DNA from: Larkinella humicola
GTDB taxonomy: Bacteria; Bacteroidota; Bacteroidia; Cytophagales; Spirosomataceae
Direction of reading: 5' to 3'
Assembly (NCBI RefSeq): GCF_008727875.1
Contig: NZ_VTWS01000006.1
Location: forward strand, 62,001 to 126,000
DNA: 64,000 nucleotides
Below the pieces are notes generated by a model. That model saw only the letters and a program-made list of their open reading frames with translations. It was not told where the DNA came from and ran no database searches. Positions 34,902 to 44,529 of this stretch are shown here, one piece after another (position 1 is the stretch's first letter; every line of letters starts with the position of its first letter). Both the position numbers and the translations under genes were made by a program.

Positions 34902-37280
34902 TCAAAATTTATACCCTAAACTCAGCCGGAAATTGCGGGGAGCCTCGGCCTGCCAGTAATAGGCTTTGCTCCAGGCATAATAGGCCCCCGAATACAGATA
35001 CGCGTCCAGAATATTGTTCACGTTCAGCGCGACTCTCATGCGGTTATTCTGCCAGGAAATGGCACCATCCAGCCGGAAGGTGTTGGGCAGCGTCGGTTTG
35101 TCATCGACGGCATCCGAAAACCAGCCGTAGCGGTCGAGTTGCCACTGGTACCCGAGCGAAGCCCCCAATCCCTGCAAAGCGCCCTTCCGCAAGCGATGCG
35201 AGAGCCAGGCGTTGGTCACGTGTTTGCTAAAACCGGGAACCGGCAGTCCCACGTTTTCCGACTTCGTGTCTTTCGTAATTTTGCCATCGGTGTAAGCGTA
35301 ATTGATCACCAGGTTCATGCCGGGCAACAGTTCGCCCCGTACGTCCACTTCAACCCCTTTGGTCTGGGTTTCGCCCAGTTGAATCGAATAGTTCGGATTG
35401 GTCGGATCGGTGGTTAACACATTGTTTTTCGTGATCTGATAGACCGAAACCGTCGAGTTCCAGCGACCGTCGGCCCAATCTTTTTTCAAACCGGCTTCGA
35501 GGTTATTGCCCGTAATCGGATCGAAAGCTCTGCCCTGCCGGTCGGCACCCGACTGCGGCACAAAAGCCTGGTCATACAGGGCGTAAATTGAAGTCTGTTT
35601 GTTGATCGAACCGCTGATCCCGACGCGGGGGGTGAACTTTGTTTCATTCGTTCCGGCTCCGTACTGGCTGTCTTTCACCGACGTCAGCCGACCCGCCAGC
35701 GTCAACCGAATCCGGTCCTGCCAGAACCGTAGTTCGTCCTGAACGTACAAACCGGTGAATGACTGGCTCATGACGTTGACGCCGGCACGGGCCCGCAGGC
35801 TGGTCGAGCGGTCGAATTTCGGAATCAAATGAGCGGGCAGGTAATAATTCGGCGAATTGGAGTTGAACACGAAGGTGCTGTCATACAGCGGAAAACTCTG
35901 GTTCCAGTCGGCCATGTATTTTTTGTTCCCCAAGTCCAGCCCGCCGAGAATCCGGTGGACGACCGGCCCGGTCGTCACTTCGCCATTGACAAAAATTTGC
36001 CCGAACTTGCTTTCGTTGGCGGCATCCCAGATTCCGTTGTAGCTGTAAATCCGCCCGTCGGTTTTGGCCGAATCGGCCCAGAGCGAACTGCCAACCTGGT
36101 TGTAATTGAAATACGCCAGTTGGCCCGTCAGTTTCCAGTTGTCACTGATCTGGTGCTCAAAAATCAGGAAAGCACTGTGGTCATGAATAACCGACGGATC
36201 GAGGTTGGCAAAGGAGTTGGTTGCATTGCGGGGCTGTTTGGCCAGGCCGTTGGCGTCGAATACGTACGCGGAACCAATCGCCGACATCTGGGAATACTGG
36301 TAGGTATATTCGGCCGTAATCGATGTCTGCTCGTTGATTTTGTACTTCACCACCGGCGCAATCGTATACCGGTTATTGAACTCGAAATCCCGGTGCGAGC
36401 CTTTCGACTGCCCCATCACATTGAGTCGATACAGCAGGCGATTGTCCTGGCTCAGTTTTCCGTCCAGATCGAGGGTGGCGCGGTACGTATCGAAACTTCC
36501 GACCGCGAAGGCGGCTTCGCCACGGGTCACCCCGGTCGGTTTTTTGGTCACGACGTTGTAGAAACCGCTCGGTTCGCCGTTGGCCATCATAAAACCGGCG
36601 GGGCCCTTCACAAACTCGATCCGTTCTACCATCGATAAATCTTCCGCCAGCGGTCCCCAGGTCGATTGCACGTTCATCCCGTTGCGGAACGGAGCCACCC
36701 GCGATCCGCGCATGTTCAGCCGGGCGTAATTGTCCCAGTGTTCCTGCCGGGTAACGCCACTGACGTTCCGGGAAACGCCTTCCAGCATGTCGAAAATCTG
36801 TTGATCGGCGAGCAACTGCCGGTTGACCACCTGGATGTTTTGCGGCACTTCCAGCAAGGGCGTTTTCAGGCGCAGGCTGGATGAGGGAACGTCGGTTTTG
36901 TACGAGTTTTTCCCTTCGACCACCACTTCATCCAGTTGTTCGGCGTTTTCGAGCACGGTCAGATCGGGCACCTGAGTGGTTTCACCCGCCACTACCGCCA
37001 CGGCCTGGCGAATGCGGGCGTGGCCCACGCGGCTGATGACCAGCACCTGCGGACCAGCCGGTACGTTCGGGATCAGGTACTCACCGGATTCGTTGGTAAT
37101 GGTTCCCAGGCGGGTTCCTGCCACGCGAACGTTGACCTGCGTTAGTGGCCGGGCATCGGCAGTGCGGGTTTTTCCGGTAATCGAACCGGTATTTTGAGCC
37201 ATTGCCGAAAAGCAAAACAGACTCATACAGAGCACAGACAGGGGTATAAAGAGCCGGTTTGGTAATGTAGATTTGATCAT
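34902..37280 (-). CDS. TonB-dependent siderophore receptor
   Basis: Outer-membrane iron-chelate transporter of 792 aa. After a signal peptide (about 28 residues, ending AMAQ) comes a carboxypeptidase-regulatory-like beta-sandwich (GSITGKTRTADARPLTQVNV to VVAGETTQVPDL). A plug domain follows with VPQNIQVVNRQLLADQQ, NMRGSR and ERIEFVKGPAGFMMANGEPS, then a long barrel ending in NFRLSLGYKF with the C-terminal Phe. The plug motifs match the FhuA/FpvA siderophore group. The start at 37280 was preferred to 37301 because the promoter upstream would leave almost no leader for the latter. It forms an operon with the PepSY gene. Confidence 0.92.
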   Translation of the reverse strand: MIKSTLPNRLFIPLSVLCMSLFCFSAMAQNTGSITGKTRTADARPLTQVNVRVAGTRLGTITNESGEYLIPNVPAGPQVLVISRVGHARIRQAVAVVAGETTQVPDLTVLENAEQLDEVVVEGKNSYKTDVPSSSLRLKTPLLEVPQNIQVVNRQLLADQQIFDMLEGVSRNVSGVTRQEHWDNYARLNMRGSRVAPFRNGMNVQSTWGPLAEDLSMVERIEFVKGPAGFMMANGEPSGFYNVVTKKPTGVTRGEAAFAVGSFDTYRATLDLDGKLSQDNRLLYRLNVMGQSKGSHRDFEFNNRYTIAPVVKYKINEQTSITAEYTYQYSQMSAIGSAYVFDANGLAKQPRNATNSFANLDPSVIHDHSAFLIFEHQISDNWKLTGQLAYFNYNQVGSSLWADSAKTDGRIYSYNGIWDAANESKFGQIFVNGEVTTGPVVHRILGGLDLGNKKYMADWNQSFPLYDSTFVFNSNSPNYYLPAHLIPKFDRSTSLRARAGVNVMSQSFTGLYVQDELRFWQDRIRLTLAGRLTSVKDSQYGAGTNETKFTPRVGISGSINKQTSIYALYDQAFVPQSGADRQGRAFDPITGNNLEAGLKKDWADGRWNSTVSVYQITKNNVLTTDPTNPNYSIQLGETQTKGVEVDVRGELLPGMNLVINYAYTDGKITKDTKSENVGLPVPGFSKHVTNAWLSHRLRKGALQGLGASLGYQWQLDRYGWFSDAVDDKPTLPNTFRLDGAISWQNNRMRVALNVNNILDAYLYSGAYYAWSKAYYWQAEAPRNFRLSLGYKF

Positions 37281-37323
37281 TTCGGTTGTATTCTTAATCA
37301 TTATTTAGACTAATTATTGATTG

Positions 37324-37354
37324 CAAAGGTATATCCGAACGGGTTGCGTCCCAA
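37324..37354 (-). promoter_or_regulatory. Promoter of the TonB receptor-PepSY operon
   Basis: On the minus strand, TTG (37354-37352), 20 bases, then TACCTTTG (37331-37324). This is a good match in sequence and spacing to the Bacteroidota -33/-7 consensus. The predicted start of transcription is about 35-40 bases upstream of the ATG at 37280. An iron-responsive operator would be expected nearby but I could not identify one. Confidence 0.65.
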
Positions 37355-37433
37355 TATTTTCATCAAAATTTTAGTCGAATTTGGCAAAAACCAGCTCTAG
37401 CCTGTGAAAAGCGCCTTTTATCGTATTAAGAAT

Positions 37434-38021
37434 TTACGGCTTACTCACAAACCGGTTCCCTTTCACATAAAACCGGTACGGCAAATCGGAGCCCTGCGTG
37501 ATGCCGATGCGCGTTGTCGTCACTATGTCGATGTCATTCCGCACGCTGGGGCGAATGTAGATACCGGATTCCGTCAGCGACCAAAAGTTATGGTCCCGCG
37601 AGATGCCCATCGCAATGACCAGTTTGCCGGGGCCGCTGGTCAGTCCGCGCAAACCGGCTTTGGTAGCGGGATCGAGATTCCGCCGTTCACCCATCAGGTT
37701 GATTCCTTCGGTGGGTTCGAGCGCCCGAATCAGAACAGCCTCCCCCACATCTTCCGGCCCCGTAACAACGTTCAAGCAATGGTAAAAACCGTAGATCAGA
37801 TACACGTAAAGCGTTCCCGCCGGGCCGAACATGGCGGCATTGCGGGCGGTTTTGCGTCGGTAGGCATGGCAGGCCGGGTCGCCGGTCAGGTAAGCTTCCG
37901 TTTCTACGATGATGCCCGCCGTGGTTCCTTCCGGGCTTTCATGAACCAGTTCGCAGCCTAGCAGACGTTGGGCGAGCGTAATGGTATCGTGATTTTCGTA
38001 AAATGTGAGGGGTAATTTCAT
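37434..38021 (-). CDS. 3-methyladenine DNA glycosylase (AAG/MPG family)
   Basis: DNA repair enzyme of 195 aa that excises alkylated purines. Family blocks are complete: LAQRLLGCELVHES, IVETEAYLTGDPACHAYRRK containing the catalytic Glu, GTLYVYLIYGFYHCLNVV, AVLIRALEP, and LTSGPGKLVIAMGI. Length is normal for the bacterial form. It is divergent from the saccharopine-dehydrogenase-like gene with 65 bases between starts. Confidence 0.92.
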   Translation of the reverse strand: MKLPLTFYENHDTITLAQRLLGCELVHESPEGTTAGIIVETEAYLTGDPACHAYRRKTARNAAMFGPAGTLYVYLIYGFYHCLNVVTGPEDVGEAVLIRALEPTEGINLMGERRNLDPATKAGLRGLTSGPGKLVIAMGISRDHNFWSLTESGIYIRPSVRNDIDIVTTTRIGITQGSDLPYRFYVKGNRFVSKP

Positions 38022-38086
38022 GAATTCCTTTTCTGTAAAAACTTAGTACCTTGCCAATGCAGATCGTTCAATGCATAAACACGCCT

Positions 38087-39139
38087 ATGAAAAAAGTTCT
38101 TGTGATTGGCCTGGGAAAAGTCGGCTCGCTGGTCGGGATTCTCCTCAACAAACGTTTCACCGTAACCGGTTTTGACAAAGTACCACCGGTCTACGATCTT
38201 CCTTTCCCGGTTATTTCGGGTGATGTCACCGACGAAGCCACCCTCCGGCAAACCCTGGCCGGTTTCGACGCCGTGGTCTCCTGCCTGCCCTACAACCTGA
38301 ACCTGCCGATTGCCACCACCGCCTGGGAGCTGGGCCTTCATTATTTCGACCTGACGGAAGACGTGCCGACCACGACCGCCATTCGGCTGATGGCCGAAAC
38401 TGCCAAAGCCGTCATGGCCCCGCAGTGTGGGCTGGCGCCGGGTCTGATCGGTATTGTTGGGGCTGTCCTCGCCAAACGGTTCACTAAACTGCGGGACATT
38501 GAACTGCGCGTGGGCGCTTTGCCGCGCTATCCGAACGGCTTACTGGGTTATTCGTTTACGTGGTCGCCAGCCGGGGTGATCAATGAATACCTGAACGATT
38601 GTGAAGTGATTTCCAACGGCGTTTTCAAAACCGTCCCGGCCCTCGACGGCATCGAAGTGATCAACATCGAAGGGCAGGAATTCGAAGCTTTCAGCACCTC
38701 CGGTGGCCTGGGAACCATGTGTGAAACCTACGCCGGACAGGTCGATACGCTGAATTACAAGACCATTCGTTACCCTGGTCACGCCAAACTGATGCGGTTT
38801 TTGTTGTACGAACTGATTCTGAAAGACAAACGCGTTTTGGTCGAGCAGATTCTGACCGAAGCCAAACCGCCCGTGCAGGCCGATGTGGTCTATGTGTATG
38901 CCGTGGTCGAAGGCTGGAAAGGGACGGTTCTCGAACGCGAAGAGTTTTACCGGGCCTATCACCCCCGCGAAATCGACGGGCAACCCTGGCGGGCCATCTC
39001 CTGGACCACCGCCGGATCGGTGGCCGCCGTGGTTGAACTGGTAGCCGACGGTTTGCTGCCCCAGAAAGGCTTCATCAAACAGGAAGACATTCCACTTGAA
39101 CACCTGCTGGCAACCCAGAACGGAGCGTTTTTCAACTAG
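38087..39139 (+). CDS. Saccharopine dehydrogenase family protein
   Basis: Rossmann-fold oxidoreductase of 350 aa. The NAD(P) motif GLGKVGSLVG is at residues 8-17, followed by acidic GFDKVP. Typical family blocks are VVSCLPYNLNLPIA and CGLAPGLIGIVGAVLAKRF, then the C-terminal domain. In lysine metabolism relatives make or split saccharopine, but many members act on other amino-acid conjugates. The ALDH7-type enzyme at 29.4 kb would fit a lysine route, although the genes are 7 kb apart. The start at 38087 opens directly on the Rossmann strand. Confidence 0.85.
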   Translation: MKKVLVIGLGKVGSLVGILLNKRFTVTGFDKVPPVYDLPFPVISGDVTDEATLRQTLAGFDAVVSCLPYNLNLPIATTAWELGLHYFDLTEDVPTTTAIRLMAETAKAVMAPQCGLAPGLIGIVGAVLAKRFTKLRDIELRVGALPRYPNGLLGYSFTWSPAGVINEYLNDCEVISNGVFKTVPALDGIEVINIEGQEFEAFSTSGGLGTMCETYAGQVDTLNYKTIRYPGHAKLMRFLLYELILKDKRVLVEQILTEAKPPVQADVVYVYAVVEGWKGTVLEREEFYRAYHPREIDGQPWRAISWTTAGSVAAVVELVADGLLPQKGFIKQEDIPLEHLLATQNGAFFN

Positions 39140-39169
39140 AGCGCGCCGACGGCCCGGCGCTGTCAGGGC

Positions 39170-40060
39170 TTAGATCACATTCAGCGTCTGCTCCTTGATT
39201 TTCTCCAGTTCGTCTTTCATCTGCACCACCAGGCGCTGAATGGCGGCATCGTTGGCTTTGGAACCGATGGTGTTGATTTCCCGGCCAATCTCCTGCGCAA
39301 TGAAGTTGAGCTTCTTGCCGTTGGCTTCCTCAGCCGCGAGCACTTCCATGAAGTAGCTCAGGTGGTTTTTCAGCCGAACTTTTTCTTCCGAAATGTCAAA
39401 TTTCTCGATGTAATAAATCAGCTCCTGCTCAAACCGGTTCTGGTCGAATTCGTCACTGCCCATCAATTCAACCACCATCGTACGCACCCGTTCACGAACC
39501 GCCGGAATGCGCTTCACATCCTGCACCTCGATCAGCGTCAGGCGGTCGGTAATGATCTGGATGTATTCCCTAAACTTGATTTCCAGGCCATTGCCCTCCT
39601 GCTGCCGGAATTCGTCGCATTTCCGAACGGCTTCCAAAGCGGTCAGCTGAATCAGTTCCCAGTCGCTGGCGGCCGTGTCCGACGCACTGGAGGCTTCGGA
39701 GTTGAAGGCGTTGGGCTGTTGCAAAGCCAGTTTGAACAGATCCCCATCCGCCACATCCAGCAAAAGTCCCTGCGAGGTTTCGCGGAGGTCTTTCAGGTAG
39801 GCTTCGATCAAGGGGCGGTTGACGGTCACCCCCGGCCGAACATCCGTCAGACGGGTCACATTAAGCGACAGCTCCACTTTGCCGCGCTCCAGTTTCTGCG
39901 TGAGCAGATTTCGCAATTCAACTTCTTTATCGGAGAACACCCTCGGTAACCGGCAATAAATATCCAGAAACTTAGAATTCAACGTTTTTACTTCAGCAGT
40001 TACCGTCAGCCCGTTGGCTTCCTGGGTCGCACTGCCGAACCCGGTCATCGATTTTAGCAT
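39170..40060 (-). CDS. yicC: YicC family endoribonuclease
   Basis: Stress-associated endoribonuclease of 296 aa. N-terminal MLKSMTGFGSA and the EVKTLNSKFLDIYCRLPR block are characteristic; the C-terminal domain contains KFDISEEKVRLKNHLSYF and the signature KLNFIAQEIGREINTIGSKA. Characterised YicC proteins cleave RNA and help degrade a small RNA in E. coli. The gene lies 5 bases downstream of pdxA on the same strand and is probably co-transcribed. Confidence 0.93.
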   Translation of the reverse strand: MLKSMTGFGSATQEANGLTVTAEVKTLNSKFLDIYCRLPRVFSDKEVELRNLLTQKLERGKVELSLNVTRLTDVRPGVTVNRPLIEAYLKDLRETSQGLLLDVADGDLFKLALQQPNAFNSEASSASDTAASDWELIQLTALEAVRKCDEFRQQEGNGLEIKFREYIQIITDRLTLIEVQDVKRIPAVRERVRTMVVELMGSDEFDQNRFEQELIYYIEKFDISEEKVRLKNHLSYFMEVLAAEEANGKKLNFIAQEIGREINTIGSKANDAAIQRLVVQMKDELEKIKEQTLNVI

Positions 40061-40065
40061 AATTT

Positions 40066-41226
40066 TTAAGCAGACTGCTCACTTATTTTACCACTTGGAG
40101 TTTTCTTATTCAACGAAGTCAGTTCAATTTCCGCCATTTCTTTGCGGTATTTCGACACATCACAGGCGACGTAAATCGCCTGAATCATCGAGGTTTCATC
40201 GGCCAGATTTTTCCCGGCAATGTCATACGCCGTGCCGTGGTCGGGCGAGGTGCGAACCACCGGCATCCCGGCCGTAAAATTGACGCCCTCGTCGAACGCA
40301 ATGGTCTTGAAAGGAATCAATCCCTGATCGTGGTACATCGCCAGCACGGCATCGTACTTGCGATACGCCCGGGTTCCGAAAAAACCGTCCGACGCAAACG
40401 GACCGTAAATCAACTGTCCCTTGTTGCGCAATTCCTGAATCAGCGGTTTCAGAATTTCCTGCTCCTCGTTGCCCAGCAACCCCTCCTCGCCCGCGTGCGG
40501 GTTGAGCCCCAGCACCGCAATGCGTGGTTTTCGGATGCCAAAATCGCCCCGTAAAGATTGGTACATCAGTTGCAGTTTTTGCAACACTTTTTCTTTGGTG
40601 ATGTTCGAGCGGATCCGACCCAGCGGAATGTGGCCCGTCACGACACCAACCCGCAACACATCGCTCACCAGAAACATCAGGTTTTCTTTCACCCCGAAGG
40701 CTTCGGCAAAATATTCGGTATGACCCGGAAACTGGAAGGTTTCGGTCTGGATGTTATTTTTATTAATCGGAGCCGTCACAATGGCATCCAGATGACCCGC
40801 CTTGAGGTCTTCCGTGGCCCGTTGCAAACACGCCAGCGCGGCCTGTCCGGCTTCGGGCGTCACTTTTCCCGGCTGAACTTCCTGGCCCTGCCGATCTCCC
40901 CCCGGATTACCGCCCTGGTCGTTCCAGCAGGTAATGACGTTGGTAAACTTCGGATTGGCCTGCCCAACCTGCTGAATCCCGTTCAAATTCCAGTCTTTCA
41001 ACGACAGGCCACTTTGCTGCAACATATTCCGATAGCGGTTCAGAACACGCATCGAACCATAGATAACCGGGGTGCAGATTTTCTGCAAGCGGTTGTGTTG
41101 CAGGGCTTTCAGGATGACTTCCGGCCCAATCCCGTTGTAATCCCCGAGGGTGATGCCGATGACTGGCCGACGGGTTTGGGGTTCCGGTTGGCGTTCGTTA
41201 TTTTTCTCCGATTGGCGCGGTTCCAT
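40066..41226 (-). CDS. pdxA: 4-hydroxythreonine-4-phosphate dehydrogenase
   Basis: Pyridoxal-phosphate pathway enzyme of 386 aa. Key blocks: GITLGDYNGIGPEVILKAL at the N-terminus, TAPINKNNIQ, the metal-binding FPGHTEYFAEAFG, and MYHDQGLIPFKTIAFDEGVN with a further metal His and a conserved Lys, then VVRTSPDHGTAYDIAGK. The hydrophilic first 18 residues are extra relative to the family. Length is within the upper range. In an operon with yicC. Confidence 0.95.
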   Translation of the reverse strand: MEPRQSEKNNERQPEPQTRRPVIGITLGDYNGIGPEVILKALQHNRLQKICTPVIYGSMRVLNRYRNMLQQSGLSLKDWNLNGIQQVGQANPKFTNVITCWNDQGGNPGGDRQGQEVQPGKVTPEAGQAALACLQRATEDLKAGHLDAIVTAPINKNNIQTETFQFPGHTEYFAEAFGVKENLMFLVSDVLRVGVVTGHIPLGRIRSNITKEKVLQKLQLMYQSLRGDFGIRKPRIAVLGLNPHAGEEGLLGNEEQEILKPLIQELRNKGQLIYGPFASDGFFGTRAYRKYDAVLAMYHDQGLIPFKTIAFDEGVNFTAGMPVVRTSPDHGTAYDIAGKNLADETSMIQAIYVACDVSKYRKEMAEIELTSLNKKTPSGKISEQSA

Positions 41227-41383
41227 TTAAGTTAGTAGTTTCGCCCTTGTGTTCGATTGAACGATGAACAACGCCTACAGAACAGCAGTTTTTCTTCCCG
41301 AAGCCTTTTGTAAGCGTTCTCAGATCGTGTTCATTCGTCATTGTTCATGGTTCATTTTTTTGCAAGTTACAAAAACCATACGG

Positions 41384-42358
41384 ATGTCCCAGATTCAACC
41401 CATAATCCTGATTGCCGACGAAATGCACCCCTCGCTGTTTCCCATGCTCGAACAGGCGGGGTTTGCCTTTCGGTATGAACCCAAAATCTCGCGAAGTGCG
41501 CTGATTGAGCAGATCGCCGATTACGAAGGGTTGCTGATCCGGAGCAAAACGCCGGTCGATGCCGAAGTGCTGGCAGCGGCCCAACGGCTCCTTTTTATCG
41601 GCCGGGCCGGTGCCGGACTCGACCTGATCGATCTTGAGCTGGCCCAGCAGCGAAACATTCACGTTTTCCACGCGGGGGAAGGCAACCGCGATGCGGTGGC
41701 CGAACATACCGTGGGCATGTTGCTGGGCTTGCTGGCCAACATTGCCAAAGGCGACCGGGAAGTACGCCGGGGCGTTTGGGATCGGGAAGGAAACCGGGGC
41801 TACGAACTCGGCAGCCTGACCATCGGCATCGTCGGGTTTGGCAACAACGGTCGGGCCACGGCGCGTCGGCTCAGCGGTTTTGGATGCCGGGTGTTGTGTT
41901 ACGACAAATACCTGACGCAGTATGCCGGAGCCTACGCCCAGGAAGCCGCAATGGAGCAGATCCTGGAAGAAGCCGACGTGCTGAGCCTGCACGTTCCGCT
42001 GACCGACGAAACCCGGATGATGATCGGCGATGCGTTTATCGAACGCGTCGAAAAGCCGTTTTTTCTGATCAATATTGCCCGGGGCGAAATCGTGTCCCTG
42101 CCCGCCCTGGTGCGGGGGCTGGAAAGCGGAAAAGTCCGGGGGGCGTGTCTGGATGTGCTGGAAAATGAAAAACTCGCCAAACTGACGCCCGATCAGCAGG
42201 CTGCGTTCGATTATCTCCGCCAATCAGACCGGGTTTTGCTGACGCCCCACGTGGCGGGTTGGACCCACGAAAGTTATGTTCGCATCAATGAAGTGCTGGT
42301 GACCCAACTGAAAACTGTACTTCCCAACCAACCTGACTTAAACGTTCCATCCCGGTAA
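41384..42358 (+). CDS. D-2-hydroxyacid dehydrogenase (PGDH-like)
   Basis: NAD-dependent dehydrogenase of 324 aa, independent of the one at 11.5 kb. The nucleotide loop is GFGNNGRA, an acidic residue follows in CYDKY, catalytic Arg is in NIARGEIV, Glu in VLENEKL and His in LTPHVAGW. It could be a single-domain phosphoglycerate dehydrogenase for serine synthesis, since it lacks the ACT domain. The ATG at 41384 was chosen because the 40 upstream codons read through a leader-like region. Its TAA stop overlaps the next start (TAATG), so translation is probably coupled. Confidence 0.85.
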   Translation: MSQIQPIILIADEMHPSLFPMLEQAGFAFRYEPKISRSALIEQIADYEGLLIRSKTPVDAEVLAAAQRLLFIGRAGAGLDLIDLELAQQRNIHVFHAGEGNRDAVAEHTVGMLLGLLANIAKGDREVRRGVWDREGNRGYELGSLTIGIVGFGNNGRATARRLSGFGCRVLCYDKYLTQYAGAYAQEAAMEQILEEADVLSLHVPLTDETRMMIGDAFIERVEKPFFLINIARGEIVSLPALVRGLESGKVRGACLDVLENEKLAKLTPDQQAAFDYLRQSDRVLLTPHVAGWTHESYVRINEVLVTQLKTVLPNQPDLNVPSR

Positions 42359-43197
42359 TGACCCTCGTTTTTCGATTCACTCTCTTTCTCTCCTTCTTTC
42401 TGGCTCCCATTTTGGCAACGGCTCAGCTTCTGCCCGATAAATTAACCGGTTATCTCCAAAAATTACCGGCTCAGACCCAGGTGAATGTAGCCTTCGAATC
42501 TCTGACCGACAGCACCCGGTTTTTTCATCTTTCCGACGAACTGGTTCCATCGGCGAGCGTCATCAAGATTCCGATTCTGATCGAAACGATGGAACAGGTA
42601 AAAGCCAGGAAATTCGATCTCGACAAAGTTCATGTGCTGCTGGCATCCGAGAAAACCGGTGGTTCGGGGGTTTTGCAAACCTATCCCGACGATAGTAAAA
42701 TCACCAACCTGGAGGTCCTGACCCTGATGATGACCCGCAGCGACAATACCGCCACCAACATTCTGATCCGGGAACTAGGCATGGACCACATCAACCGCCG
42801 AATGCAAACCCTGGGCCTCACGAAGAGCCGCCTGAACCGGGTGATGATGGACACGCTTGCCGCCAAACAGGGCCGGGAAAACCGGGTAACCGCCCGGGAA
42901 ATGAACCTGCTACTGAAGAAAATTTATCGCAACGAAGTGGCGACACCGGCCCTCTGCGCCCAGATGATCGACATCTTGAAGCGTAACGCGGACCAGACCA
43001 CGTTCCGGCTGTTTCTGCCCCCATCGGCTGTTATTGCCCACAAAACCGGGGAGCTTACGTACGTCCGGGGGGATGCCGGTATTTTTTACGTCACCAAGCC
43101 CTTTCTGCTCTCGGTTTTTGTGCAGGGCACCACCACCCCGGAAGCCGAAAAAATCATTGGCGAAATCGCGGCCATTTGCTACAACCAGTATCAGTAA
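42358..43197 (+). CDS. Class A beta-lactamase-like serine hydrolase lacking the omega-loop Glu
   Basis: Exported 279-aa protein with a signal peptide (MTLVFRFTLFLSFFLAPILATAQ). SxxK is in the SASVIK block (SVIK), SDN in RSDNTATN, and KTG in AHKTGELTYVRGD. In class A beta-lactamases a Glu (position 166) in RxExELN activates water for deacylation; the matching place reads LNRVMMDTLAAKQ, without that Glu. The enzyme may therefore form acyl-enzymes as a peptidase or binding protein rather than as an efficient lactamase. It overlaps the dehydrogenase stop by one base and is one base from the SMUG-like gene. Confidence 0.82.
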   Translation: MTLVFRFTLFLSFFLAPILATAQLLPDKLTGYLQKLPAQTQVNVAFESLTDSTRFFHLSDELVPSASVIKIPILIETMEQVKARKFDLDKVHVLLASEKTGGSGVLQTYPDDSKITNLEVLTLMMTRSDNTATNILIRELGMDHINRRMQTLGLTKSRLNRVMMDTLAAKQGRENRVTAREMNLLLKKIYRNEVATPALCAQMIDILKRNADQTTFRLFLPPSAVIAHKTGELTYVRGDAGIFYVTKPFLLSVFVQGTTTPEAEKIIGEIAAICYNQYQ

Positions 43198-43198
43198 G

Positions 43199-43891
43199 AT
43201 GGAAACCTTTGCCGACCGTGCGATTGCCTACTACCTGGGTTTGAAAGAGCCGACGAATCTCCCATCCGGAGTTGGTGCACTCAATCCGTACCGGCAACCG
43301 GAAATACAAGCCATTGTCAAGCAGTTCTTTACCACCTATTTTTCAGACAATTCGCCCCGGGTATACATCCTGGGCATCAATCCCGGTCGCTTTGGCGCGG
43401 GGGTAACGGGTATCTCGTTTACCACACCCCAAAATCTCCAAAAATACTGCGGGATCGACAACGATCTGCCGCCTTCACCGGAGCTTTCAAGCCGGTTTAT
43501 TTATCAGATTGTCGAAGCCTTCGGCGGTGCAAAAGCATTTTACGGGCAGTTTTTCCTGACGTCGCTTTACCCATTGGCCTTGGTGAAAGACGGGAAGAAT
43601 TACAATTTTTACGACGATAAAGCGACGACTGCTACCCTCTGGCCCGCCATTGCCAATACCGTCCGGACGCAACTTTTATTCGACCAATCCGGTCTGGAGA
43701 AAAACCGGCGGGTGGCGGTTTGCCTGGGGCGAAAAAATGAAGCGTTCTTTCAAAAACTCAATCAGGAACACCGGTTTTTCGACCGAATCGTAACCCTCGA
43801 TCACCCACGCTATATTCTGCAATACCGCAGCCGGGATATTGAATTGTATGTCGATCGGTACGTACGCACGCTGGCCGATTGCCTTTCGTAA
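43199..43891 (+). CDS. SMUG-like uracil-DNA glycosylase family protein
   Basis: DNA glycosylase of 230 aa. The motif GINPGRFGAGVTGISFTTP (water-activating loop) and the C-terminal DNA-intercalation region with DHPRYILQYRSR are those of the SMUG group of the uracil-DNA glycosylase superfamily. It would remove uracil or oxidised pyrimidines from DNA. The ATG at 43199 follows the previous stop by one base; the frame extends upstream only as a shadow of the preceding gene. Confidence 0.8.
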   Translation: METFADRAIAYYLGLKEPTNLPSGVGALNPYRQPEIQAIVKQFFTTYFSDNSPRVYILGINPGRFGAGVTGISFTTPQNLQKYCGIDNDLPPSPELSSRFIYQIVEAFGGAKAFYGQFFLTSLYPLALVKDGKNYNFYDDKATTATLWPAIANTVRTQLLFDQSGLEKNRRVAVCLGRKNEAFFQKLNQEHRFFDRIVTLDHPRYILQYRSRDIELYVDRYVRTLADCLS

Positions 43892-43992
43892 AAAAAGGAG
43901 GGCCGGAATACGCATCAATGGACATCTTTTTCTATCTTTCAAACGGCTAGTTTTTTGAGGATCAATCCCCAACCATTCCTTCCTTTTTCTAC

Positions 43993-44529
43993 ATGAAGCA
44001 ATATTACTATCTGGAGGGCAACCAGCAGCTCGGCCCGTTTACCTTGGAAGAACTGCGGTCGAAGCCCCTCAAACCGGACACCAAAGTCTGGACGCAGGGC
44101 CTGCCCGACTGGGTTGCGGCCCAAACCGTTCCCGAAATCAACGAATGGCTTTCCCGCCCACAGGCACCACCAGTTTACCCGGTCCAACCCCCAACGCCAA
44201 ACCCACCGGCGTATCAGCCTTTTCAGGAGTCGTACACGCCGAATCAACCGTTGTCGGCAGGCATGGGAAATCGGCCCAAAACCTGGCTGGTGGAGTCCAT
44301 TCTGGTCACGCTCTTCTGCTGTCTGCCCTTCGGCATCGCCGGCATCGTCAATGCCTCCAATGTTGAAACCCGCTACAGCAACGGTGATTTTGCCGGTGCA
44401 CAACGCGCGTCCGACGAAGCCGCCAAGTGGACCAAAGTGAGCTTTTTTGTGTCCATCGGTTTTTGGGTGCTGTACCTGGCCGCCATCTTCATCGGCATTC
44501 TCAGTGGGGTCTCTAACTCGATTTTTTAA
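43993..44529 (+). CDS. GYF and CD225/dispanin domain membrane protein
   Basis: 178-aa protein with an N-terminal GYF_2-type domain (residues 1-55: YYYLEGNQQLGPFTLEELRS and GLPDWVAA), a Pro/Gln-rich linker, and a C-terminal CD225-type double membrane region (WLVESILVTLFCCLPFGIAG, IVNASNVETRYSNGD, then a second helix). In eukaryotes CD225 proteins (IFITMs) change membrane properties; the bacterial role is unknown. The next gene, DUF2752, begins inside this gene's 3' end. Confidence 0.85.
   Translation: MKQYYYLEGNQQLGPFTLEELRSKPLKPDTKVWTQGLPDWVAAQTVPEINEWLSRPQAPPVYPVQPPTPNPPAYQPFQESYTPNQPLSAGMGNRPKTWLVESILVTLFCCLPFGIAGIVNASNVETRYSNGDFAGAQRASDEAAKWTKVSFFVSIGFWVLYLAAIFIGILSGVSNSIF

Noticed and set aside
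41384-42358. Assigning this gene as serA
   Set aside because: It lacks an ACT domain and is not next to serB or serC; two PGDH-like genes exist in the window, so the specific name would be a guess.
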